Positions 1 to 4,870 of a DNA stretch of 5,695 bases are shown piece by piece. The stretch comes from Acidimicrobiia bacterium. GTDB taxonomy: Bacteria > Actinomycetota > Acidimicrobiia > Acidimicrobiales > Ilumatobacteraceae. The notes beneath the pieces were generated by a model. It made no database searches. It worked only from the letters and a program-made list of their open reading frames with translations, and was not told where the DNA came from. Both the position numbers and the translations under genes were made by a program. How positions within the stretch are numbered: position 1 is the stretch's first letter; each line of letters begins with the position of its first letter. The stretch lies in NCBI GenBank assembly GCA_030425785.1, contig JAUHYJ010000272.1, forward strand, positions 1 to 5,695, in the 5' to 3' direction.

Positions 1-785
1 TTCTGCGCCGGCGTCTGCAGTGTGACCGAGGTGCGCGAGACCGTCTCGTCGTCGATGTCGCCGACCACCAACTCGACACCGCCGAGCTGGCCGAAGGTCG
101 CCGGGATCGCGTACGGCACCGGGAACCCTTCGGCGTCGACGGCCTCACCGTCGCCACCCAACTCGGGGCCGATCGGGTCGTCGTTGACGGCGAGTGCGAG
201 CGTGGCGGCGTGGCGATGCTCGTCACCGCACACGCCCGCGACGGCGCTGCGCAGTGCCGGGTCTGACAGCTGCGACACGAGCGCCTGGTGCGACGCACCG
301 AGCCACGTCTCGAGCGCGTGGGCGGCGGCGAACGCATCGCGCTCGGGGTCGTCGCTCGACTCGATCGCCGCGACGACGGGCTCGACCGCGCGGCCCATCA
401 CGAACGGGTTGGCGCAGGCGTAGGGCTCGCCGCCGGCGGCGGTGATGAGTTCCCCGATCGCCTCGGAGTGGGCGACGTGATCGGCCACGAAACGCTCGGC
501 GACGGCTGCGGCCTCGCCGAACAGCCCCATCTCGAGGAGCATCGTGTGCGCCTCGACGGCGACGTGTTCGAGCGACTGTGCCGTCCGGAGCAGGACGACG
601 TCGTCGACCGTGAGGTCGCGGTTCGGTTCCTCCGGGGCGTCCTCGAAGCCGACGCGACCGGGGGCGGTCACACCGCTGCGGTTCGAGCCGCAGGCGGCGA
701 TGACGGCGCCCATGGACAGGACGATGCCGCCGTTGCGGAGCAGCTGGCGGCGAGACAGGGACGAGTCGGATTCGCGGTGCGTCAT
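1..785 (-). CDS. Ferritin-like domain Tat/lipoprotein, C-terminus cut by window edge
   Basis: Begins at ATG (783-785), with a strong Shine-Dalgarno GGAGG at 796-800, ten bases upstream, and runs open to base 1; 261 codons are visible and no stop is seen. The N-terminus has a Tat-like SRRQLL motif (Arg12-Arg13), a hydrophobic stretch and a lipobox IAAC ending at Cys32, so it is probably exported and lipid-anchored outside the membrane. Residues about 60-200 look like a four-helix ferritin-like domain: Glu73 and Glu78 in helix 1, His103xxHis106 and Glu108 in helix 2, Glu159 and His166 in helix 3, and Glu189xxHis192 (DEHRH) in helix 4. These are plausible di-metal ligands, though I cannot say which metal or reaction. 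After about residue 200 comes a Gly/Asp/Val-rich tail that looks beta-rich and is not part of the helical bundle. Its start is only 5 bases after the stop of the upstream ferritin-like gene, so the two are surely co-transcribed. Function beyond the fold is unknown; metal handling or oxidative-stress protection at the cell surface is an inference. Confidence 0.85.
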   Translation of the reverse strand, partial: MTHRESDSSLSRRQLLRNGGIVLSMGAVIAACGSNRSGVTAPGRVGFEDAPEEPNRDLTVDDVVLLRTAQSLEHVAVEAHTMLLEMGLFGEAAAVAERFVADHVAHSEAIGELITAAGGEPYACANPFVMGRAVEPVVAAIESSDDPERDAFAAAHALETWLGASHQALVSQLSDPALRSAVAGVCGDEHRHAATLALAVNDDPIGPELGGDGEAVDAEGFPVPYAIPATFGQLGGVELVVGDIDDETVSRTSVTLQTPAQ

Positions 786-790
786 GGTGA

Positions 791-1339
791 TCAGGCCTCC
801 GGGGTGACGGCGTCGGCCGAGTTGACGAGGATGGCGTCGAGGTCACCGCCGGACTGGGCTGCGATGACCGCGGCGTGACGCGACTCCGAGGCGACGATCG
901 AGGCCATCGCCGCTGCGATGTCGACGTCGGTGACGGTTCCGATCAGCTCGACGTGGGTGGCGGCCAGGGTGTTCTCGAGCTCGAGCGCCGCACCTTCGAG
1001 ATCGCTGTCGAAGACCGGGCCGAGCGTCGTCATGATCGTCTCGTTCGGGGCGTCGGCCGACACGCCCGAGAGCCCGGCGAGCCGCTCGGCGAACGCACCG
1101 TGGCTGTCGGCGAGGACCTGCCAGAGGTCGCCGTCCTGGGCGGCGTACAGCTCGCTCGCTGCGAGCTCGGCACCGATCGCGAACCCGGCCAGCTCCCGGT
1201 CGGTCTCGTCGGGGGCGGCCGAAACCGTCCGTGACACCGCCAGCGCGGCGCCGACGGCGCCGAGGCCGAGCAGGGCCCGACGCGTCGTGGTCGACGCGGG
1301 CCCCTGAGCGTTCTGGTCCGCAACGGCGGGGTTGGTCAC
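791..1339 (-). CDS. Short exported ferritin-like protein (Tat-type signal)
   Basis: I choose the GTG at 1337-1339 (182 aa) because AAAGGA at 1347-1352 sits seven bases upstream. In-frame ATGs at 1384 and 1381 and the farthest start at 1399 have no ribosome site and would add a basic extension before the signal. The N-terminus has TTTRRALLG (Arg20-Arg21), a hydrophobic Ala/Gly/Val segment and VSA-AP near residues 39-43, suggesting Tat export with signal peptidase I cleavage and a soluble product. The mature part is mostly helical. Glu58/Glu63 (helix 1), His80 and Glu85 (helix 2), Glu122 and His129 (helix 3) and Glu152xxHis155 (ESRH, helix 4) line up with ligand positions of the following ferritin-like lipoprotein, so the two are probably paralogues. 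Helix 2 has Ala77 where the neighbour has His103, so the metal site may be incomplete or different. It is first in a two-gene operon, beginning 138 bases after the kinase gene. No substrate or partner is visible. Confidence 0.82.
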   Translation of the reverse strand: MTNPAVADQNAQGPASTTTRRALLGLGAVGAALAVSRTVSAAPDETDRELAGFAIGAELAASELYAAQDGDLWQVLADSHGAFAERLAGLSGVSADAPNETIMTTLGPVFDSDLEGAALELENTLAATHVELIGTVTDVDIAAAMASIVASESRHAAVIAAQSGGDLDAILVNSADAVTPEA

Positions 1340-1346
1340 GGGGGAG

Positions 1347-1352
1347 TCCTTT
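1347..1352 (-). promoter_or_regulatory. Ribosome binding site AAAGGA fixing the GTG start at 1339
   Basis: Read on the minus strand, AAAGGA lies seven bases before the GTG at 1337-1339. None of the upstream in-frame start codons has a comparable site, so this motif decides the start of the short ferritin-like gene. Confidence 0.65.
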
Positions 1353-1408
1353 CGAAACGTTCTGCTGCGTGCGCGGCCCATCATGCTGTGTCGGGTCACG
1401 GCGACGCC

Positions 1409-1437
1409 AGTCTAAGCGGGCGACCCCGCCGGGTCGC
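1409..1437 (-). promoter_or_regulatory. Weak candidate promoter for the ferritin-like gene pair
   Basis: On the minus strand, TAGACT at 1414-1409 matches four of six bases of a sigma70 -10 box. GCGACC at 1437-1432 sits 17 bases upstream and matches only three of six of a -35 box. It would give a leader of about 60 bases before the GTG at 1339. The -35 half lies inside a hairpin stem, and in such GC-rich DNA partial matches are common, so this is a low-confidence suggestion. The reason to look here is that 1340-1477 is the only gap large enough to hold a promoter for this gene pair. Confidence 0.2.
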
Positions 1438-1460
1438 GATTCTCGTCGGCGTCACGACGA
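1420..1460 (-). terminator. Tandem hairpins after the kinase gene, probable terminator
   Basis: Two perfect inverted repeats follow the kinase stop (1478-1480). The first has a 6-bp stem TCGTCG/CGACGA (1443-1448 with 1455-1460) and a 6-base loop. The second has a 7-bp stem GCGACCC/GGGTCGC (1420-1426 with 1431-1437) and a 4-base loop. They are 5 bases apart and begin 17 bases past the stop. No T-run follows on the transcribed strand, which is common for actinobacterial terminators but lowers certainty. The position between two functionally unrelated gene blocks supports a terminator role; partial read-through into the ferritin genes is possible. Confidence 0.45.
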
Positions 1461-1477
1461 TCTGTCGGCCCGTCACG

Positions 1478-2929
1478 TCAGACGTCGAGCGCGGGCAGTT
1501 CCGGGATCCACGCCGCCGCTCGCTCGACCGCAGCCGCCCAGCGGTTCCGGTCGGGCTCGCCGGCCGGTTCCACCACTCGGGACGGCCTGCTCACACCCGC
1601 CGCTGCGGACAGGGCCGGCCACACGCCGCACGCCACGCCGGCGAGGAACCCTGCCCCGAGCGTGGTCGCCTCCGTGGTCGGCGCGACCTCGACCGGCTTG
1701 CCGCTCGCATCCGCCAGCGCCTGCGTGAACGTCGCGTTCCGGCTCATCCCGCCGTCGACGCACAGGCTCGGGATCGTGAGCCCGCTGTCGGCCTCGGCGG
1801 CCTCGACCAGGTCGGCCCCACGATGCGCGACGCCTTCCAGCACCGCCCGCACGATGTGGGGCCGCTCGGTCCCGCGCGTGACCCCGAGCAGGGTGCCGCG
1901 GGCGCCGTAGTCCCAGTGCGGGGTGCCGAGACCGAGCAGGGCGGGCACATACGTGACGCCATCGGTCGTCGCCACACGGCTCGCGATCTCGTGGCTGGCG
2001 GCCGGGTCGTCGATGAGCGCGAGGTCGTCGACCAGCCAGTCGACGTTCGTGCCGGCCGACAGCATGATCGCCTCCACCCCGTGGACCGTCGTGTCCGCGG
2101 TGGTCCAGGCGACGATCGGGAACGTGCCGTGCTGGCTGCGGCGGTTCGAGGACGGCGGCTCGGTACCCGTGCAGAGATCGAGCATGCCACCGGTGCCGAA
2201 GGTGACCTTCGCGCGTCCGGGCTCGACGCACCCCTGCCCGACGAGCGACGCCTGCTGGTCGCCAACGAGGGCGGCGATGGTCGGCGCGCCGGGGAGGGCC
2301 GAGGCCGGCGCCACCGCCCCCGACGACGGCACGATCTCGGGGAGCATCACGGGGTCGATGCCGAGTGCCTCGCAGATCCGGTGATCCCAGCCGGCCCGTT
2401 CGACCGAGTACAGCCCGGTGACCGCCGCGTTGGTGTGGTCGGTGACGTGGGCAGCACCGCCGGTGAGCACCCAGGCGACCCAGGTGTCGACCGTGCCGAC
2501 GCACAGGTCGGCCGCGGGTCGGTCGCCGGCGGCATGAGCCATGAGCCACTGCACCTTCGTCGCCGTCTGATTCGGGGCCAGCGCCAGGCCGTGCTCGGCG
2601 CGGGCGGTGAGGCACTCGCCGATCGTGCGCAGGTCTTGCCAGCCGAGCGCCGGGCCGACCGGTACGCCGGTCGCGCGTTCCCACACGATCGTCGTCGCCC
2701 GCTGCGCAGCGATGCCCACCGCGGCAACGGTCTCGTCGCCGACCGCGGCGAGTGCCGCGGTCGCGGCGTCGACGACGAGCTCGGCCATCGTCGTCGCGTC
2801 GAACTCGACCATGCCGGGGAACGGGCTGTCGGGGGCGAACGGTCGGTACTCGCGGTGGGTGATGTGGGCCGTCTCGTCGACGATCGCAGCCCGCAGACCC
2901 GTCGTCCCGACGTCAATCACGAGGATCAT
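1478..2929 (-). CDS. FGGY-family carbohydrate kinase, glycerol-kinase-like
   Basis: Predicted cytoplasmic ATP-dependent kinase of a small polyol or sugar, 483 aa, close to the roughly 500 aa usual for glycerol kinase. The start is ATG 2927-2929, which overlaps the stop of the membrane-protein gene (ATGA, 2926-2929); a GGAG lies about 14 bases upstream, so translational coupling is likely. The N-terminal FGGY domain opens with the phosphate-binding VIDVGTTGLRAA (Asp6, Gly8, Thr9, Thr10). QRATTIVW (76-83), GWQDLRT (96-102) and GTVDTW (145-150) follow. The C-terminal domain has the catalytic GDQQASLVGQ (Asp224 is the expected base), AKVTFGTGGML (240-250) and, near the end, VDGGMSRN and TTLGAGFLAG of the ATP site. 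Compared from memory with E. coli GlpK, Arg83, Trp103 and Asp245 are kept. Glu84, Tyr135 and Phe270, which contact glycerol, are replaced by Ala78, Asn120 and Met249. It is therefore surely an FGGY kinase, but glycerol as substrate is uncertain; another triol, tetritol or ketose is possible. It is the last gene of the block-1 operon. Confidence 0.92.
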   Translation of the reverse strand: MILVIDVGTTGLRAAIVDETAHITHREYRPFAPDSPFPGMVEFDATTMAELVVDAATAALAAVGDETVAAVGIAAQRATTIVWERATGVPVGPALGWQDLRTIGECLTARAEHGLALAPNQTATKVQWLMAHAAGDRPAADLCVGTVDTWVAWVLTGGAAHVTDHTNAAVTGLYSVERAGWDHRICEALGIDPVMLPEIVPSSGAVAPASALPGAPTIAALVGDQQASLVGQGCVEPGRAKVTFGTGGMLDLCTGTEPPSSNRRSQHGTFPIVAWTTADTTVHGVEAIMLSAGTNVDWLVDDLALIDDPAASHEIASRVATTDGVTYVPALLGLGTPHWDYGARGTLLGVTRGTERPHIVRAVLEGVAHRGADLVEAAEADSGLTIPSLCVDGGMSRNATFTQALADASGKPVEVAPTTEATTLGAGFLAGVACGVWPALSAAAGVSRPSRVVEPAGEPDRNRWAAAVERAAAWIPELPALDV

Positions 2930-3357
2930 CGGTCGGTCGTTCGCTCCGTCGAGGGCCGGAAGCCCTTGCTCCGGAGTCGTTGGCCGAGGACGCCGCCGAG
3001 CAGGCCGGCGCCGACCACGACCGACAGGTTGAAGAACGCAGCGAACCAGTTCACCTCCGACCCGCGCAGCAACCGCACGAGGATGAACACGGCCTGCGCT
3101 CCGGCGTAGGTACCGATCGCCGTGGCCAGAGCGTGGGTGTACGGGAGCTCGACCCGCTGGACCCATGCGGCGCACCCGGCGCCGATCACGAACCCGATCA
3201 CCGCCCCCAGCGAGAGCCACAGCGCGAGCGCCGAGTCGTCCCGGCTGTCCGCCGCCCACCGCGCCCCGATCGAGAACGGCACCGCGAACACGAGCGCGAC
3301 CATCGCGCCCGCCCGGAGTGCGTCGACGTCCCACCTGCCCATCGGCTGATCGCTCAC
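2926..3357 (-). CDS. Small four-helix membrane protein, function unknown
   Basis: A 143-aa protein starting at GTG 3355-3357 (GTGA overlap with the stop of the AGPS-like gene, 3354-3357), with GAGG ten bases upstream. ATG at 3342 (Met6) is an alternative start. It ends in an ATGA overlap with the kinase gene. Four hydrophobic segments are visible, at about residues 13-31, 44-66, 75-97 and 105-126. They are joined by short polar loops, and the C-terminal tail is basic (QRLRSKGFRPSTERTTDR). The third helix carries Tyr84 and the preceding loop has ELPYTH; the second has a Gly-rich GAVIGFVIGAG run and Cys62. There is no signal peptide distinct from helix 1 and no recognised catalytic motif. I do not recognise the family. 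Its tight position between a flavoprotein and a kinase suggests a shared job, such as substrate entry or holding an enzyme at the membrane, but that is inference; four helices is small for a transporter unless it forms an oligomer. Confidence 0.85.
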   Translation of the reverse strand: MSDQPMGRWDVDALRAGAMVALVFAVPFSIGARWAADSRDDSALALWLSLGAVIGFVIGAGCAAWVQRVELPYTHALATAIGTYAGAQAVFILVRLLRGSEVNWFAAFFNLSVVVGAGLLGGVLGQRLRSKGFRPSTERTTDR

Positions 3358-4835
3358 GGCCACGCGACCTCGCTGAACGGGCTCGGCAGACCGAGCTTGC
3401 CGGGGTTCAGGATCCCGGATGGGTCGAGTGCCCGCTTGGCGGCGACGAGCACGTCGAACGCCGGCCCGAGCGCCTCGCGGACGAAGCGGGCCCGGTTGAG
3501 CCCGATGCCGTGGTGGTGCGACAGGTTGCCGCCGCTCGCCAGCACCGCCCGCTGTCCGACGTCCCACAGGGCGACGTAGGTCGACTCGACCTCGTCGGGG
3601 GGTGGTGTCGCCGCGAACGTGAAGTAGAGGCACGCCCCGTCGAGATAGCTGTGCGACAGATGGCACGTGGCCGCACGGGCGTGCGGCACGGCGAGCATCG
3701 CTTCGGTCGCGGCGGCGTACACGTCGTCGAGCTTCGACCACGGAGCAGCGATCTCCATCGTGTCGACGACGAACCCCTTCCGCGTCAGACCTTGCAGCGC
3801 GGAGGTGTCGTTGCGGTGCTCGGTCCAGCGGTCGACGAGCGCGGGGTCGGCGGGTGCGCCCATCGTGCCGGCGACCTCGTCGACCACCCGCATCGTGGCG
3901 TCGACCATGACCTCGTCGCCCTCGTCGAGCACGAGCAGGACGCACTCGACACCGTCGCCGCCGTGGCCGCGCTTCGACTCGGCGCCGTCGTAGAGCCGCA
4001 GCACGGCCGGCGTCGCACCACGCCGGAGCATCTGGCGGCAGGCCTCGAAGCCGTCGGACAGCGACCCGAACGTGTACGCCGCCCGCCGTTCGACGTCGGC
4101 GACCGGACGGGCCCGCAGCCACACCCGGGTGACGATCCCGAGTGTGCCTTCCGATCCGACGAACAGCTGGGTCAGATCCGGCCCGACCGCAGCCGCCGGC
4201 GCGCCGCCGGTTCGGATCGTGCGTCCGTCGGCGAGGACGACCTCGAGGCCGACGACCATGTCCTCGATTTTGCCGTAGCGGGTCGAGTACTGCCCGGCGC
4301 CGCGGCAGGCGACCCACCCGCCGACGGTCGCCAGGTCGAAGCTCTGCGGGAAGTGGCCGACGGTCAACCCGTGGTGCGTGTTCAGCACCCGTTCGAGGTC
4401 GGGCCCGAACACCCCGGCGCCGACCTCGACGATGCCGGACGTCGCGTCGACCGCGCCGATCGTGTCGAGCCCGGTCAGGTCGAGCACGACACCGCCGTGC
4501 ACCGGCACCGACGCTCCACACACGCCGCTGCGTCCGCCTGCCGCGGTAACCGCGACACCCGCGCGGTGGCAGACCGCGACGACGGCGCCGACCGCATCGG
4601 TGGTGGTCGGCCGGACGACGGCGGCCGCTCGGCGCGGCACCTCGCCGGCGAGCGACCAGTGCAGGGCGAGCGGCCACCAGTCGCGGCTCGCCTCCGCCGT
4701 CGCATCGAGGTCGGTCTCGACGCTGCACGAACCGATCGCGGCGAGCTCGTCGACGACCCCGGTGGGGAGCGGCCGGGGTTCGCCGAACCGGCTGTCGGTC
4801 CCGGTGCGTTCGATGGGTGGGGTCGGGCTGGTCAT
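3354..4835 (-). CDS. FAD-linked oxidase, alkylglycerone-phosphate-synthase-like
   Basis: A 493-aa flavoprotein of the VAO/FAD_binding_4 type with an AGPS-like C-terminal domain. The FAD-binding part runs from about residue 65 to 240: VVRPTTTDAVGAVV (73-86), AGGRSGVCGA (99-108), the long HFPQSFDLATVGGWVACRG (161-179), YSTRYGKIEDMVVGLEVV (183-200) and VGSEGTLGIVT (226-236). The TVGGW and YGKIEDMVV motifs are typical of alkylglycerone phosphate synthase rather than of lactate or glycolate oxidases. The cap domain holds DTMEIAAPW, Tyr404 in CLYFTF and the His440-His442 cluster in NLSHHHGIG, which match the catalytic Tyr and His cluster of eukaryotic AGPS as I recall them. AGPS swaps the acyl group of acyl-DHAP for a fatty alcohol to make an ether bond; many bacterial relatives have unproven reactions. 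No peroxisomal targeting signal or transmembrane helix is seen. I choose ATG 4833-4835; it has no good ribosome site but overlaps the stop of a 10-codon leader ORF. A GTG at 4916 would extend it by 27 residues into glpD. Its stop overlaps the membrane-protein start. Confidence 0.9.
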   Translation of the reverse strand: MTSPTPPIERTGTDSRFGEPRPLPTGVVDELAAIGSCSVETDLDATAEASRDWWPLALHWSLAGEVPRRAAAVVRPTTTDAVGAVVAVCHRAGVAVTAAGGRSGVCGASVPVHGGVVLDLTGLDTIGAVDATSGIVEVGAGVFGPDLERVLNTHHGLTVGHFPQSFDLATVGGWVACRGAGQYSTRYGKIEDMVVGLEVVLADGRTIRTGGAPAAAVGPDLTQLFVGSEGTLGIVTRVWLRARPVADVERRAAYTFGSLSDGFEACRQMLRRGATPAVLRLYDGAESKRGHGGDGVECVLLVLDEGDEVMVDATMRVVDEVAGTMGAPADPALVDRWTEHRNDTSALQGLTRKGFVVDTMEIAAPWSKLDDVYAAATEAMLAVPHARAATCHLSHSYLDGACLYFTFAATPPPDEVESTYVALWDVGQRAVLASGGNLSHHHGIGLNRARFVREALGPAFDVLVAAKRALDPSGILNPGKLGLPSPFSEVAWP

Positions 4836-4864
4836 GGCGTTCGGGTGGCTGTCTGGGCGGTCAT
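4832..4864 (-). CDS. Possible 10-aa leader peptide coupling glpD to the AGPS-like gene
   Basis: Reads MTAQTATRTP then TGA. Its ATG (4862-4864) is six bases after the glpD stop and ten bases after a strong GAGGAG (4875-4880). Its TGA (4832-4834) overlaps the ATG of the AGPS-like gene as ATGA. Because the AGPS ATG at 4835 has no ribosome site of its own, ribosomes may load at GAGGAG, translate this peptide and restart. The peptide has no recognisable attenuation feature such as a run of one amino acid. It may serve only as a coupling device, or the GAGGAG may simply serve a longer AGPS start. Confidence 0.4.
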   Translation of the reverse strand: MTAQTATRTP

Positions 4865-4870
4865 GGCTGG

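Noticed and set aside
223..846. 207-codon minus-strand Arg-rich frame across the ferritin-like lipoprotein gene
   Set aside because: It is in a different frame from the ferritin motifs and Tat/lipobox signal, and is composed mostly of Arg, Pro and Ala, typical of a shadow frame.
1347..1360. TTTCGAAACGTTC region considered as a LexA/SOS-type box before the ferritin genes
   Set aside because: It contains TTCGAA and AACGTT palindromes but lacks the spacing of the actinobacterial SOS box, and it overlaps the ribosome binding site.
1475..1485. Short palindrome ACGTC-A-GACGT over the kinase stop codon, considered as an operator
   Set aside because: Five-base arms are expected by chance in such GC-rich DNA, and it lies inside the kinase coding end, far from a clear promoter.
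1388..3109. Very long open frame on the plus strand opposite the kinase and membrane-protein genes
   Set aside because: It is rich in Arg, Gly, Asp and Val without domain motifs, and runs antisense to clear FGGY motifs. High GC at third codon positions makes stop codons rare in other frames.
1478..3334. N-terminal extension of the kinase to 618 residues
   Set aside because: The extra 135 residues are an out-of-frame reading of the membrane-protein gene. The ATG at 2929 starts directly before the VIDVGTTG motif, as expected for the family.
2926..4728. A 600-codon minus-strand frame that would fuse an Arg-rich region to the membrane protein
   Set aside because: The first three quarters is an out-of-frame reading of the AGPS-like gene. 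Only the last 143 codons, after the GTG at 3357, have protein-like composition.
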